Under the pieces are notes generated by a model, which saw only the letters and a list, made by a program, of their open reading frames with translations, did not search any database and had not been told where the DNA came from. Below, one piece after another: positions 22,405 to 32,599 of a stretch of 64,000 nt of DNA. Every line of letters starts with the position of its first letter. Position 1 is the stretch's first letter. Source of the DNA: Terrilactibacillus tamarindi (GTDB lineage Bacteria; Bacillota; Bacilli; Bacillales; Sporolactobacillaceae); contig NZ_WNHB01000004.1 in NCBI RefSeq assembly GCF_009718825.1, forward strand, positions 1-64,000, read 5' to 3'. A program made the translations under genes and the position numbers.

Positions 22405-22742
22405 ACACTAGTGAAAAAAAGGCTCAAAGTCATAAATGATTGACTTTACAAAAACAAGAACGAAGTCCTAATTTCACGGTAAAACACTGTAGGTTTAAAA
22501 TTTGTATAGCGGTTGTAAATAGTTTTAATAATACTAGGCTATGTTAATGATTTGGGGTTAACTCAACCCTAGTACGACATAGCCTATTTTTTAAGATATT
22601 TGAAGATTTTTTGAAAATTCCCTTGAGACGAAAAAGAGGGAGAAGATTTTTAAATAAAAATGGTTTATTATTTTCTTATGTTATATATAATGAATTGAAG
22701 AGGCTGGCCAAACGCCAGTTATCCGTTTATCGGAGTGACAAG
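22405..22742 (+). other. rpmH-rnpA intergenic region with a long hairpin
   Basis: TAGGCTATGT (22535-22544) pairs with ACATAGCCTA (22577-22586), enclosing a GGGTT/AACCC stem and followed by TTTTTT: a second terminator-like structure. Downstream, TATAAT at about 22686-22691 could be the -10 element of rnpA, and CTGGC/GCCAG forms a short hairpin in its leader. An in-frame extension of rnpA back to 22611 is unlikely to be translated. Confidence 0.6.
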
Positions 22743-23081
22743 ATGAATAAGTTAATACGATTACAAAAAAACGAAGATTTTCAATATGTATTTAAAAATG
22801 GACAATCCTTTGCAAATAGACAATTTGTTGTTTATCTGTTTCTTCATCCTGAACGAGAATTTTCAAGATTAGGGCTTTCTGTTAGCAAGAAAATAGGAAA
22901 CGCAGTGATGAGAAACCGTATAAAAAGAGTGATAAAAGAAATTTTTAGGCACTTAGAGGACAAGCTAGATCCAGGATATGATTATATTGTCATTTCAAGA
23001 AAGCCTGTGGCCAATATGAATTATCGTGAAATGGAAAGTAGCCTCAAACACGTTTTAAGAAAAGCAAAAGTTTTAAAATGA
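22743..23081 (+). CDS. rnpA: ribonuclease P protein component
   Basis: The 112-residue protein subunit of RNase P, which assists the catalytic RNA in maturing tRNA 5' ends. The RNR signature is seen as LGLSVSKKIGNAVMRNRIKRVIKEIFR, preceded by NEDFQYVFKNGQSFANRQFVVY. The ATG at 22743 has GGAGTG upstream. It is followed after 20 bp by yidD, in the conserved rnpA-yidD-yidC order. Confidence 0.96.
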   Translation: MNKLIRLQKNEDFQYVFKNGQSFANRQFVVYLFLHPEREFSRLGLSVSKKIGNAVMRNRIKRVIKEIFRHLEDKLDPGYDYIVISRKPVANMNYREMESSLKHVLRKAKVLK

Positions 23082-23101
23082 ATAAGGTTTAGGTGATTGA
23101 A

Positions 23102-23341
23102 TTGAAATGGTTAGTCATTAAGTTGATCCGTTTTTATCAACGTTTCATTTCGCCGCTGAAACCACCATCGTGTCGTTTTTATCCCTCATGTTCCAATTAC
23201 GGAGTGGAAGCTATTTCCCGTTTTGGCATGGTGAAAGGCGGTTTTCTTTTGTTAAAACGTATTTTAAAATGCCATCCTTTCCATCCTGGAGGATTTGATC
23301 CAGTTCCTGAGAAGAAAAATCTTCAAAAAGAGGATAGTTAA
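23102..23341 (+). CDS. yidD: membrane protein insertion efficiency factor YidD
   Basis: A 79-residue protein with the family core [28 protein letters not shown] and the conserved Cys pair, then [13 protein letters not shown]. It is thought to help YidC-dependent membrane insertion at the inner face of the membrane. I choose TTG at 23102 ([12 protein letters not shown]), because AGGTG lies 6 nt upstream; GTG at 23093 overlaps that site. Confidence 0.93.
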   Translation: MKWLVIKLIRFYQRFISPLKPPSCRFYPSCSNYGVEAISRFGMVKGGFLLLKRILKCHPFHPGGFDPVPEKKNLQKEDS

Positions 23342-23469
23342 AAAGTCATCAAATGATGAGCTATAAAGTGGATTGTTTTGATTTTAAAGTCAAAATGATA
23401 TTTTCCTATATCTTTTTTTGAAATAAATGAAATAGAAGTCAGGTTTAGTTGAATAGAGGAGGAAAGATT

Positions 23470-24243
23470 TTGCGAAAGAAAATAGTTTTAGTTTTAGGAT
23501 TGATGGCACTCATCGCCTTATTGGCAGGATGTTCAGGTATGAATCAACCGATTGATGAACATACGACGGGTTTTTGGAGTCATTATTTTGTTTATCCCTT
23601 ATCTTGGTTCATCATAACAATTGCTGATCTTTTCAATGGTTCGTTTGGTGTATCCATCATCATCACAACGCTCATTGTTCGTCTGGTTCTTATGCCATTA
23701 ATGTTTAAGCAAGTTAAAAGTTCAAAAGCGATGCAAGATATTCAGCCTGAAATAAAAAAATTGAGAGAAAAATACAGTTCAAAAGACCAGAAAACACAAC
23801 GTAAATTACAAGAAGAAACAATGAAATTATTCTCTGCAAACAAGATTAATCCTCTTGCAGGCTGTTTGCCATTAATCGTTCAAATGCCCGTTTTGCTTGC
23901 TTTTTACCATGCTATTAGCCGAACGGAAGCGATAAAACATCAAAGCTTCTTATGGTTCAACCTAGGGATGCCAGACCACTTCTATATATTGCCAATCGTA
24001 ACAGGCATAACAACGTTTATTCAGCAAAAACTAATGTTAGGAAAAACGGGTAACGCTAACCCTCAAATGGCGATGATGGTCTATATTTTCCCAATCTTTA
24101 TCGCAGGTATGGCTTTTGCGTTCCCGGCAGCACTGGCTCTTTATTGGGTGGTTGGTAACATCTTTATGATTTTCCAAACTTACATTATTTATGCAGAAAA
24201 AAAAGGATCAAAAGAAAGTCTTTCAGGAGGCACTAAAAAGTGA
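23470..24243 (+). CDS. spoIIIJ: membrane protein insertase YidC/SpoIIIJ
   Basis: Oxa1/YidC-family insertase of 257 residues that inserts membrane proteins and, in spore formers, is needed for the forespore-mother cell channel. It has a lipoprotein signal with lipobox LAGC (Cys21) and about five membrane segments, with the conserved GVSIIITTLIVRLVLMPLMFKQ and NPLAGCLPLIVQMPVLLAFYHAI. Start is TTG at 23470 behind GAGGAGG. The stop overlaps the GTG start of the shortened jag gene (GTGA), implying coupled translation. Confidence 0.95.
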   Translation: MRKKIVLVLGLMALIALLAGCSGMNQPIDEHTTGFWSHYFVYPLSWFIITIADLFNGSFGVSIIITTLIVRLVLMPLMFKQVKSSKAMQDIQPEIKKLREKYSSKDQKTQRKLQEETMKLFSANKINPLAGCLPLIVQMPVLLAFYHAISRTEAIKHQSFLWFNLGMPDHFYILPIVTGITTFIQQKLMLGKTGNANPQMAMMVYIFPIFIAGMAFAFPAALALYWVVGNIFMIFQTYIIYAEKKGSKESLSGGTKK

Positions 24244-24422
24244 ACACTGTAGAAAAATATGGTGATACTGTTGAAGATGCAATGCAAACAGCACTTGATG
24301 AACTAAATGCGACAAAAGATGAGGTAACCTTTGAGGTTTTAGAAAAACCGAGAAAAGGTGTATTAGGCTTCGGAAAAAAAAGAGCTTTAGTTAAAGTTAA
24401 ATTAACATCAAAAATGATATAA
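24240..24422 (+). CDS. jag: Jag/KhpB homologue reduced to the N-terminal domain
   Basis: A 60-residue product matching only the Jag-N domain: EKYGDTVEDAMQTALDELNATKDEVTFEVLEKPRKGVLGFGKKRALVKVKL. Usual Jag/KhpB proteins have about 200 residues, with KH and R3H RNA-binding domains after this part. Here a stop codon follows at once and a clean terminator comes 18 bp later; no KH or R3H sequence is visible in the 470 bp before mnmE. The start is GTG with GGAGG 10 nt upstream, overlapping the spoIIIJ stop, so it is still translated in the usual context. Confidence 0.85.
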   Translation: MNTVEKYGDTVEDAMQTALDELNATKDEVTFEVLEKPRKGVLGFGKKRALVKVKLTSKMI

Positions 24423-24439
24423 AATTTTAAAAAATAGAG

Positions 24440-24477
24440 ATTCCGCGCAACGAATTAAAGGTTGTGCGGAATTTTTT
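24440..24477 (+). terminator. terminator after the shortened jag
   Basis: ATTCCGCGCAAC pairs with GTTGTGCGGAAT, followed by TTTTT. Confidence 0.92.
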
Positions 24478-24674
24478 ATGTTGGCTTTTTTTAAAATTTT
24501 GTCCTTCTACACATCTCATGTTTCTTAAAAATACGAGCCAATAACGACCATGTTGGCGAAAGCAGCCTGCATGTTAATCATCTTGTTTAAATGAAATTTA
24601 AAAAACTTGTTGCCAAAATATAGCTGTACTTTATGTTTAGTTTCAATGATAAACATCAAGACTATATAATCCAT

Positions 24675-24797
24675 TGTGAATAAATATGAAATCGGAAAGT
24701 TATGCACATGTGTATAAAATTCTGTCACTTTATCCACAGGACGTTTTGTGGTATCCTGTTATGTTAGAGACTACTGATTTAATCAGATTGTGGATAA
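24675..24797. promoter_or_regulatory. DnaA-box cluster upstream of mnmE
   Basis: Five box-like sites in the jag-mnmE gap: TGTGAATAA (24675), TTATGCACA (24700), TGTGTATAA (24709), perfect TTATCCACA (24730) and perfect TGTGGATAA (24789). B. subtilis has a known DnaA-binding cluster at the same place (trmE-jag). The remainder of 24478-24894 shows no ORF. Confidence 0.8.
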
Positions 24798-24894
24798 CAT
24801 AACTCAATCAAAAATGGTCTCTTATTTAAAAACAAACGGATAAACGCTTTTATTTTATATAGATTAATGAATTTGAAGGAAAGAGGTGATAGAC

Positions 24895-26271
24895 TTGGAA
24901 TATGAAACGATAGCGGCTATATCCACACCAATGGGAGAGGGAGCAATTTCAATTGTTCGTTTAAGTGGATCAAAAGCCATTGACATCGCTGATCGCTTAT
25001 ATAGAGGGAAAGCATCTTTAAAAGACGTTAAAACTCATACGATTCATTATGGAAAAATGATTGACCCTAAAACAGACGAGACCATAGAGGAAGTCATGGT
25101 TAGTGTCATGAGAGGGCCAAAAACGTTCACTAGAGAAGATGTTGTAGAAATAAACTGTCACGGTGGTTTGGTTTCGGTTAATCGTGTACTAGAATTGGTT
25201 TTAGAAGTTGGAGCTGTGCTTGCCGAACCAGGAGAATTCACAAAACGTGCCTTTCTTAATGGTCGGATTGATTTATCTCAGGCTGAAGCAGTTATGGATC
25301 TCATCAGGGCTAAAACAGATCGAGCCATGAATGTTGCCATGGGACAAATGGAAGGACGCTTATCAAGGCTTATTCAAAGTCTACGACAAACCTTACTCGA
25401 AATCATTGCCCAAGTTGAAGTAAATATTGATTACCCTGAATACGATGCCGAAGAAATGACAAACCGGATGTTAAAAGAAAAGGCTGGATACGTACAAAAT
25501 AAAATCAAAGACCTATTAACAACCGCAAAACAGGGCAAAATATTAAGAGAAGGTTTATCGACCGTTATTATCGGAAGACCGAACGTTGGAAAATCATCAT
25601 TATTAAATAATTTAATTCATGAGAATAAAGCCATTGTAACGGATATACCAGGGACCACGCGTGATGTCATTGAAGAATATGTTAATATTCGAGGCGTGCC
25701 GCTTAAATTAATTGATACGGCGGGTATCCGTGAAACAGAAGATATCGTCGAAAGAATGGGAGTAGAACGATCACGGCAAGTATTAAATAAAGCGGATCTC
25801 ATTTTACTATTACTCAACTACAACGAAGAACTACAGCCTGAAGACATTCAGTTATTTGAGGCGATCCAAGGAATGGATGCGATTATTGTCGTCAATAAGA
25901 CAGATCTAGAGAGAAAGATTTCTCTTGATAAGGTTCGAACTTTGGCTGGTCAATCGAAAGTGATAACGACTTCCTTATTAAAGGAAGAAGGAATTGATGA
26001 ACTTGAAGAGGCTGTAAGAGACCTATTTTTTGAACAAGGGATTGAAAGCCAAGATATGACGTACGTTTCAAATAGTCGACATATCTCCTTATTAAATCAG
26101 GCCAGTCACGCTATCGGTGATGCTATTTCATCAATTGATGACGGTATGCCGGTTGACATGGCGCAAATTGACATTCGAAGAACATGGGAAATACTAGGGG
26201 AAATAATTGGTGATACCGTTTCTGATAGTTTGATTGACCAGCTATTTTCTCAATTTTGTCTAGGAAAATAA
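24895..26271 (+). CDS. mnmE: tRNA modification GTPase MnmE
   Basis: The 458-residue partner of MnmG in making cmnm5U at the wobble position of certain tRNAs. The N-terminal folate-binding domain starts [22 protein letters not shown]. The G domain lies within the helical domain, with G1 [10 protein letters not shown]2 DIPGTTRD, G3 DTAGIRE and G4 NKTD. The C-terminus ends in the conserved CLGK with its functional Cys. TTG at 24895 fits the family N-terminus and sits behind AGAGGTGA; GTG at 24886 is within that site. Followed by mnmG. Confidence 0.96.
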   Translation: MEYETIAAISTPMGEGAISIVRLSGSKAIDIADRLYRGKASLKDVKTHTIHYGKMIDPKTDETIEEVMVSVMRGPKTFTREDVVEINCHGGLVSVNRVLELVLEVGAVLAEPGEFTKRAFLNGRIDLSQAEAVMDLIRAKTDRAMNVAMGQMEGRLSRLIQSLRQTLLEIIAQVEVNIDYPEYDAEEMTNRMLKEKAGYVQNKIKDLLTTAKQGKILREGLSTVIIGRPNVGKSSLLNNLIHENKAIVTDIPGTTRDVIEEYVNIRGVPLKLIDTAGIRETEDIVERMGVERSRQVLNKADLILLLLNYNEELQPEDIQLFEAIQGMDAIIVVNKTDLERKISLDKVRTLAGQSKVITTSLLKEEGIDELEEAVRDLFFEQGIESQDMTYVSNSRHISLLNQASHAIGDAISSIDDGMPVDMAQIDIRRTWEILGEIIGDTVSDSLIDQLFSQFCLGK

Positions 26272-26356
26272 AATTTAATGTAGCTCGTACACTTACATTT
26301 TGAATGGTAAGGGCCTCATTTTTAATAAAAAATATAAAAGAAAAGGAGATAATAAA

Positions 26357-28252
26357 ATGACCACAACATATTTGGCAGGTCAATATGACGTTATTGTCGT
26401 CGGTGCGGGTCATGCTGGAGTCGAAGCGGGATTAGCTTCTGCCAGGATGGGAGCTGAAACGCTCGTACTCACGATAAATTTAGATGCAATTGCTTTCATG
26501 CCATGTAACCCTTCTGTTGGCGGTCCTGCTAAAGGGGTCGTAGTGAGAGAAATTGATGCCTTAGGCGGAGAAATGGGCCGAAATATCGATAAAACGCATA
26601 TTCAAATGCGAATGTTAAATACAGGAAAAGGTCCTGCTGTTCGGGCACTGAGAGCTCAAGCTGATAAATTTGATTATCAACATGAAATGAAACGAACGCT
26701 TGAAAATACAGAGCACTTAACAGTTCGACAAGGTATGGTCGAGAGATTAATTGTCGTTGATGGTGTGTGCAAGGGAGTCATTACAAATACAAATGCTGAA
26801 TACCGAGCTAAATCGGTTGTTTTAACGACAGGGACTTATTTAAGAGGAAAGATCATTATTGGTGAATTATCTTACCAAAGCGGTCCAAATAATATGCAAG
26901 CTTCAGTAGAGCTTTCGGACCATTTGAAAGAGCTTGGTTTTGATATCGTTCGCTTCAAAACAGGGACACCACCAAGAGTGAATGGTAAAACAATTGATTA
27001 CTCTAAAACGGAAATTCAACCGGGTGATGATGAACCTAGAGCTTTTTCCTATGAAACAACGACCTTTATTACCGAACAAATTCCTTGTTGGTTGACGTAT
27101 ACGAGCCCAGAAACACATGATATTATTAATAGTAACTTAAGTCGTTCACCAATGTATTCTGGAATGATTGAAGGAACAGGACCTCGTTATTGTCCGTCAA
27201 TTGAAGATAAAATTGTTCGTTTTAACGATAAACCAAGACATCAACTTTTCCTTGAACCAGAAGGGAAAAATACAGAAGAAGTTTACGTCCAAGGTCTATC
27301 AACAAGCTTACCTGAAGAAATCCAAAGAAAAATCTTAATGTCTATACCCGGATTAGAAGCATCTAAAATGATGCGTCCAGGTTATGCCATTGAATATGAT
27401 GCCATTGTCCCAACACAACTTTGGCCAACACTTGAAACGAAGAAAATTAAAGGGCTATTTACAGCCGGCCAAATTAATGGCACATCAGGTTATGAAGAGG
27501 CTGCTGGCCAAGGGATTATGGGCGGAATTAATGCCGCATGTAAGGCTCTAGGTAAAGAACCAGTTATTTTAGATCGTTCACAAGCGTATATTGGTGTTCT
27601 CATTGATGACCTCGTAACAAAAGGGACAAATGAACCTTACCGCTTGCTGACTTCAAGAGCGGAATACCGTCTCTTGTTACGACATGATAATGCAGACCTT
27701 AGATTAACCGAAATTGGTCATGATTTAGGATTGATTTCTGAAGAAAGATACCAAGCTTTCAAAAATAAAAAAGCCATCATTGCCGAGGAAAAATCGAGAC
27801 TTGCTTCTGTTATGATCAAACCTACAGAAGATATTCAAGCTTTACTAAAAGAAAGAGGAGCAGGGGCACTCAAAGAATCCGTTACGGCGGAACATTTCTT
27901 AAAACGGCCTGAAATGCACTATGAAGATATTGCGCAAATCACGCCTCCTGAACAACCTCTTTCTGCGGAAGCAGCAGAACAAGTTGAAATTCAAATAAAG
28001 TATGATGGCTATATAGCAAAACAATTGTTGCAAGTAGAAAAAATGCAACGAATGGAAAGTAAAAAAATTCCAGAAGATCTCGATTATTTTGCAATCAATG
28101 GGCTTGCTACGGAAGCAAAGCAAAAGTTAAGTGTAGTCAGACCACTCTCTGTTGGCCAAGCATCACGTGTATCAGGTGTCAATCCAAGTGACATTTCTAT
28201 TTTGCTTGTATATTTAGAACAAGGCAAACTTGCAAAAATTGCAGAATCCTAA
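26357..28252 (+). CDS. mnmG: tRNA modification enzyme MnmG (GidA)
   Basis: The 631-residue FAD-dependent partner of MnmE. The N-terminal Rossmann site is [22 protein letters not shown], followed by the family block [12 protein letters not shown]. The second signature [24 protein letters not shown] and the C-terminal helical domain ([22 protein letters not shown]) are complete. The ATG at 26357 has AAAGGAGA upstream; a longer reading to 26300 is not supported. rsmG follows after 12 bp. Confidence 0.97.
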   Translation: MTTTYLAGQYDVIVVGAGHAGVEAGLASARMGAETLVLTINLDAIAFMPCNPSVGGPAKGVVVREIDALGGEMGRNIDKTHIQMRMLNTGKGPAVRALRAQADKFDYQHEMKRTLENTEHLTVRQGMVERLIVVDGVCKGVITNTNAEYRAKSVVLTTGTYLRGKIIIGELSYQSGPNNMQASVELSDHLKELGFDIVRFKTGTPPRVNGKTIDYSKTEIQPGDDEPRAFSYETTTFITEQIPCWLTYTSPETHDIINSNLSRSPMYSGMIEGTGPRYCPSIEDKIVRFNDKPRHQLFLEPEGKNTEEVYVQGLSTSLPEEIQRKILMSIPGLEASKMMRPGYAIEYDAIVPTQLWPTLETKKIKGLFTAGQINGTSGYEEAAGQGIMGGINAACKALGKEPVILDRSQAYIGVLIDDLVTKGTNEPYRLLTSRAEYRLLLRHDNADLRLTEIGHDLGLISEERYQAFKNKKAIIAEEKSRLASVMIKPTEDIQALLKERGAGALKESVTAEHFLKRPEMHYEDIAQITPPEQPLSAEAAEQVEIQIKYDGYIAKQLLQVEKMQRMESKKIPEDLDYFAINGLATEAKQKLSVVRPLSVGQASRVSGVNPSDISILLVYLEQGKLAKIAES

Positions 28253-28264
28253 TCGGAGGAATAT

Positions 28265-28972
28265 ATGGAACAATTCACAAAACTATTAGAGGAGAAAGGG
28301 ATTTCTCTTTCTCCTCATCAATTAAAACAATTTCATACATACTATGAATTGCTCGTTGAGTGGAATAAAAAAATGAACTTAACGGCTATTACTGAAAAGG
28401 ATGACGTTTACCTCAAACATTTTTATGATTCTATTACACCGGGTTTTTATTATCCTTTTTCGGAACATCAATCCTTATGCGATGTAGGTTCCGGCGCTGG
28501 TTTTCCAAGTATTCCTCTTAAAATTGTTTATCCGGAAATTAAGGTGACGATTGTTGATTCATTGAAGAAACGGTTAACCTTCCTTCAAGAGGTTATTGAC
28601 AAGTTAGCACTTAAACAGGTTACCCTCTATCATGATCGAGCGGAATTGTTTGCGAAAAAACCTGATATTCGTGAATCGTTTGATATTGTCTCTGCACGTG
28701 CTGTTGCTCATTTATCTGTATTGAGTGAATATTGTTTACCTCTTGTAAAAGTAGGCGGTCAGTTTATTGCATTAAAAGGGGCACAAGCAAAGGATGAACT
28801 AAAGAATTCAGAGCATGCATTAACCGTATTAGGCGGGAAAATAAGTAAGCTTGAATCTTTGGTTCTTCCTGAAGAAAATAGTTTGCGTCATATTATCTTT
28901 ATTGAAAAAAATAAACAAACGCCAAAAAAATATCCTAGAAAACCAGGCACTCCAAGTAAAAGCCCTTTGTAA
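28265..28972 (+). CDS. rsmG: 16S rRNA (guanine-N7) methyltransferase RsmG
   Basis: A 235-residue SAM-dependent methyltransferase that modifies G527 (E. coli numbering) of 16S rRNA. The SAM motif I is LCDVGSGAGFPSIPLKIVYP and a later conserved block is FDIVSARAVAHLSVLSEY. GGAGG precedes the ATG. It is placed between mnmG and noc as in B. subtilis, and a perfect parS site begins right at its stop codon. Confidence 0.96.
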   Translation: MEQFTKLLEEKGISLSPHQLKQFHTYYELLVEWNKKMNLTAITEKDDVYLKHFYDSITPGFYYPFSEHQSLCDVGSGAGFPSIPLKIVYPEIKVTIVDSLKKRLTFLQEVIDKLALKQVTLYHDRAELFAKKPDIRESFDIVSARAVAHLSVLSEYCLPLVKVGGQFIALKGAQAKDELKNSEHALTVLGGKISKLESLVLPEENSLRHIIFIEKNKQTPKKYPRKPGTPSKSPL

Positions 28973-28988
28973 TGTTTCACGTGAAACA
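28973..28988. other. parS site (perfect)
   Basis: TGTTTCACGTGAAACA, the full palindromic ParB/Spo0J binding consensus, between rsmG and noc. Confidence 0.95.
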
Positions 28989-29055
28989 TGCAGGATTTTT
29001 AATGCAAAAGGCGAAATAATACTAATGGAGGAACAATAAAGGGTGGTGTAATGAG

Positions 29056-29907
29056 ATGAAGCATCCTTTTTCCAAAATATTTGGTCAAAGTGACAAAGAC
29101 ATCGAAACAGAGGGTTCTGAAATTGAATATGAACATGTTCAAGAGGTACCTATAAAGGCCATTATTCCAAATCAGTTTCAACCTCGATCCGTTTTTAATG
29201 AAGATAAATTAAAAGAATTAGCCCAAACTATTGAAACACATGGTATTATTCAACCAATTGTCTTAAGACCTATTCAGGGAGATAAATATGAAATTATCGC
29301 CGGTGAAAGACGTTGGCGGGCCGTCACGTTTTTAGGATGGGAAAATGTACCGGCTATTATAAAAGAATTTAACGACGCTGAAACAGCGGCAGTTGCATTA
29401 ATAGAGAACCTTCAAAGAGAAGAACTTACAGCTATTGAAGAAGCGATGGCTTACGAAAAGCTCATCGATATACATGGTTTAACACAAGAAAGTCTTGCTC
29501 AGCGACTAGGAAAAGGACAGTCAACCATTGCAAATAAATTACGACTCTTAAAACTTCCTAGTTTGATTCAAAATGCGCTACTAGAAAAAAGAATTACAGA
29601 ACGACATGCACGTGCGCTCATCGTATTGAAAGACCCGGAAAAACAGGAAAAAGTATTAAATGAAATTATAGAAAAACATCTCAATGTGAAACAGACTGAA
29701 GAAAAAGTAAAAAAACTTCTTGAAGTGAAGGGTCAAAAGCCAAAAAAGAGAAAAAGACTCTCACTTAGCCGTGATACTAGAATTGCAGTGAATACCATTA
29801 GACAATCGGTTGGAATGGTACAAGACACAGGTCTAAATATAGATACAGATGAAGAAGATATGGGAGATTATTATCAATTCACGATTCGAATCCCAAAAAA
29901 CAAATAG
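29056..29907 (+). CDS. noc: nucleoid occlusion protein Noc
   Basis: A ParB-family CTPase-like protein of 283 residues that binds NBS sites and blocks Z-ring assembly over the nucleoid. N-terminal [11 protein letters not shown] matches the Noc membrane-targeting amphipathic helix. The ParB core ([36 protein letters not shown]) and the HTH ([27 protein letters not shown]) follow, and the end [10 protein letters not shown] is Noc-type, distinguishing it from Spo0J further on. The ribosome binding site is GGTGG. No Noc box (ATTTCCCGGGAAAT) was seen in the window. Confidence 0.94.
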   Translation: MKHPFSKIFGQSDKDIETEGSEIEYEHVQEVPIKAIIPNQFQPRSVFNEDKLKELAQTIETHGIIQPIVLRPIQGDKYEIIAGERRWRAVTFLGWENVPAIIKEFNDAETAAVALIENLQREELTAIEEAMAYEKLIDIHGLTQESLAQRLGKGQSTIANKLRLLKLPSLIQNALLEKRITERHARALIVLKDPEKQEKVLNEIIEKHLNVKQTEEKVKKLLEVKGQKPKKRKRLSLSRDTRIAVNTIRQSVGMVQDTGLNIDTDEEDMGDYYQFTIRIPKNK

Positions 29908-29913
29908 ATTAAT

Positions 29914-29938
29914 AGGATTCCAGTAGGAGTCCTTTTTT
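29914..29938 (+). terminator. terminator of noc
   Basis: AGGATTC and GGAGTCCT form a short stem followed by TTTTTT. Confidence 0.75.
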
Positions 29939-30174
29939 AATATAAAGTGTATTTCTCGGAGACTGTTGTTAGTTGTTTTACTTCCACGTTTCATGTTCCT
30001 ATACTTCTGACGAAATAACAATGTCCTAATAATGCGTGTAAAAGGTACTAGTTAGAAAAATAACGGTATAAAACCAACTATTTATTAAAGAAATAGAATT
30101 GTAACTCTCTCAAAAGGGCATTTTCATGGTAAAATGGAAGATAGCAGAAAGAGGAAGTAAGGGTAGGTGACATC

Positions 30175-30948
30175 GTGAGTAAAATTTTAGCCGTAGCAAA
30201 TCAAAAAGGTGGCGTTGGCAAAACAACAACGTCTGTGAATTTGAGTGCTTGCTTAGCTTACATTGGCCAACGGGTTTTATTAGTCGATATTGACCCACAA
30301 GGGAATGCAACTAGCGGAGTAGGCGTAGATAAAGGCGACATTGATGAATGTGTATATGATGTTCTTGTTGAAGACATTGAAGCAAAAGACGTCATTGTTA
30401 AAACAGAAATTGAAAAGCTTGATGTTATACCTTCAACAATACAATTAGCAGGTGCTGAAATTGAACTCGTTCCTACAATTTCGAGAGAGATCCGTTTAAA
30501 ACGAGCTTTAGAAAAGGTATCAGACCAGTATGATTATATTGTCATTGATTGTCCACCATCTTTGGGATTATTAACAATAAATGCTTTAACAGCAGCAAAC
30601 GCTGTCATTATCCCAGTTCAATGTGAATATTACGCGCTCGAGGGACTTAGTCAACTTTTGAACACTGTCAGACTTGTTCAAAAACATTTAAATCATCATC
30701 TCGCTATTGAAGGCGTCTTGCTAACCATGTTGGATGCTAGAACAAATCTAGGTCTCCAAGTCATTGATGAAGTAAAAAAATATTTTAGAGATAAGGTTTA
30801 CTCTACCATTATTCCGAGAAATGTGAGATTAGGCGAAGCGCCAAGTCATGGAAAACCGATTATCATTTATGATGCTAGATCAAAAGGTGCCGAAGTATAT
30901 CTTGAATTAGCAAAGGAAGTGGCTATGAATGAACAAGGCGTTAGGTAA
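30175..30948 (+). CDS. parA: chromosome partitioning ATPase ParA/Soj
   Basis: A 257-residue deviant-Walker ATPase. The P-loop is KGGVGKTTTSVNL with the signature lysine; Walker A' DIDPQGNAT and Walker B VIDCPPSLGLL are present. With Spo0J it drives origin segregation and modulates DnaA. The start is GTG at 30175 behind GTAGGTGA. The 3' end overlaps parB by 20 bp. Confidence 0.97.
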   Translation: MSKILAVANQKGGVGKTTTSVNLSACLAYIGQRVLLVDIDPQGNATSGVGVDKGDIDECVYDVLVEDIEAKDVIVKTEIEKLDVIPSTIQLAGAEIELVPTISREIRLKRALEKVSDQYDYIVIDCPPSLGLLTINALTAANAVIIPVQCEYYALEGLSQLLNTVRLVQKHLNHHLAIEGVLLTMLDARTNLGLQVIDEVKKYFRDKVYSTIIPRNVRLGEAPSHGKPIIIYDARSKGAEVYLELAKEVAMNEQGVR

Positions 30949-31792
30949 AGGAATCAGTGCTTTCTTTCCAGATTCTCTTCCTCAGGAAGAAGACGTTTAT
31001 GCAATTCAAGACATCTCGATTAATGATATTAGACCGAATCCTTACCAACCAAGGAAAAGTTTTGATGAATCATCCTTACAGGATCTTAAAAATTCGATTT
31101 TAGAACACGGAATCATACAGCCCATCATTGTTCGAAAAGGGTTAAAAGGTTTTGACATCGTGGCAGGAGAAAGACGATATCGTGCGGCGGTCGAAGCTAA
31201 GTTAAAGTCCATTCCAGCAATTATAAAAGAACTCTCTGATAAACAAATGATGGAAATTGCATTAATTGAAAACTTACAGAGAGAAGACTTAAATCCGATA
31301 GAAGAAGCGATTGCTTATAAAAAACTGATGGAAGGGCTAGAAATTACCCAAGAAGAGTTAGCTAAAAAAGTAGGAAAAAGCCGTCCGCATATCACCAATC
31401 ATCTCAGACTCTTACAACTAAGCCAACCAGTACAAAGTTTAATTGCTGAAGGTAAGCTCTCAATGGGCCAAGGTAGAACGTTACTTGGCTTAAAAAACAA
31501 AAAGAAATTACCTACACTTGTTGAAAAGGTCATTAAGGAAAATATGAATGTGCGTCAACTTGAGGAACTGATTCAAAAGTTGAATAATCATGTTCCACGT
31601 GAAACATCTCGGAAAGTGACGATGAAATTGGATCCTGTGCTAAGGGAGAAAGTAACCGTACTCCGTGAACGTTTTGGTACATCCGTATTGATTAAACAGG
31701 CAAAAAACAAGGATAAAGGAAAAATAGAAATTGAATACTATTCTCAAGATGATCTATCGAGGTTAATTGAATTATTAGAAGGACAAGAGTGA
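30929..31792 (+). CDS. parB: chromosome partitioning protein ParB/Spo0J
   Basis: The 287-residue parS-binding clamp. It has the N-terminal NKALGKGISAFFP typical of ParB, the CTP-binding motifs ([35 protein letters not shown]), the HTH (ITQEELAKKVGKSRPHITNHLRLLQL) and a C-terminal dimerisation domain. In spore formers it links segregation with sporulation. Its coding sequence contains a parS site. Confidence 0.97.
   Translation: MNKALGKGISAFFPDSLPQEEDVYAIQDISINDIRPNPYQPRKSFDESSLQDLKNSILEHGIIQPIIVRKGLKGFDIVAGERRYRAAVEAKLKSIPAIIKELSDKQMMEIALIENLQREDLNPIEEAIAYKKLMEGLEITQEELAKKVGKSRPHITNHLRLLQLSQPVQSLIAEGKLSMGQGRTLLGLKNKKKLPTLVEKVIKENMNVRQLEELIQKLNNHVPRETSRKVTMKLDPVLREKVTVLRERFGTSVLIKQAKNKDKGKIEIEYYSQDDLSRLIELLEGQE
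31591..31606. other. parS site within parB (one mismatch)
   Basis: TGTTCCACGTGAAACA lies inside the parB reading frame, as the classic B. subtilis parS lies in spo0J. Confidence 0.93.
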
Positions 31793-31818
31793 AGCAATAT
31801 ATAAGCTTCACTTTTTTT
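31788..31818 (+). terminator. terminator of parB
   Basis: AGTGAAGC pairs with GCTTCACT, followed by TTTTTTT. The stem begins at the stop codon. It separates parB from the convergent yyaC. Confidence 0.9.
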
Positions 31819-31823
31819 GTGCT

Positions 31824-32429
31824 TTAATATGAAGCTTTATTTATATGGACTTTTGTTAAATAACGATGTTTTGAATGCTGTGATATGGCGAGGTAGACAC
31901 TGTCAGATATCACTTTAGCCATTTCCATAACAAGGTTAAGTCGTGTATTTTGAAGAACAAAATATTCCATATAACCACTAACGTTAACAATACCAGTAAT
32001 ATTCATATCACCTACGGGTAAAAGCTTTTTGTTCACACCGGCTCCTGGTAGTACTGGGCCATCAGAGATACCGATCATTCCAATGCTTTTATATTTTCCG
32101 AGGCATGCATCAATTCCAATAACAAATGGAGAATCAAACTGATTAGTTATATATGCTAATGTTTCTTCTAAATTCACAGCATGAACGGGGTGCTCTAATG
32201 TTCCTAATACACTCGTATTTGGAATGTTTAATTCCGATAAGTTTGTTCCAACAATAGGACCAAGAGCGTCACCCGTGGAACGATCCGTTCCGATACATAC
32301 AACAACAATATGTTTATCAATTGAAGGGAGTAATTCCTTTATTAATTTTACAATGGTAAAATGTGAACCATAATCTTTATAGTGAACTCTATTGACATTA
32401 TTTTTCTGCCACTTTGGGTTAAGATTCAT
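31824..32429 (-). CDS. yyaC: YyaC, spore-protease-like protein
   Basis: A 201-residue protein of the DUF1256/YyaC type, related to the germination protease fold. Conserved segments are VVVCIGTDRSTGDALGPIVGTNL, VLGTLEHPVHAVNLEETL, VIGIDACLGK and GDMNITGIVNVSG. In B. subtilis yyaC is a sigma-F-dependent sporulation gene beside spo0J; it points the opposite way here too. GAGGGAGC precedes the ATG. Good evidence that the host makes spores; the molecular role is unknown. Confidence 0.9.
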   Translation of the reverse strand: MNLNPKWQKNNVNRVHYKDYGSHFTIVKLIKELLPSIDKHIVVVCIGTDRSTGDALGPIVGTNLSELNIPNTSVLGTLEHPVHAVNLEETLAYITNQFDSPFVIGIDACLGKYKSIGMIGISDGPVLPGAGVNKKLLPVGDMNITGIVNVSGYMEYFVLQNTRLNLVMEMAKVISDSVYLAISQHSKHRYLTKVHINKASY

Positions 32430-32599
32430 AGGTTACGCTCCCTCAATTCTCATGTTAATATATTATTATCAGTATACGGAACAATTAAACATTCTATACA
32501 TGAAATTTTTGAAAATAAGCGAATAAAAATGTAAAAGAGGGTTATCTTTTTCTTGCTAAATGGGATATAATAGCTTATGAGTAGAAGTTAACTAAATTA

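Noticed and set aside
22611-22742. 44-codon N-terminal extension of rnpA
   Set aside because: The family start with a ribosome binding site is at 22743; the upstream part contains a promoter-like TATAAT and a hairpin.
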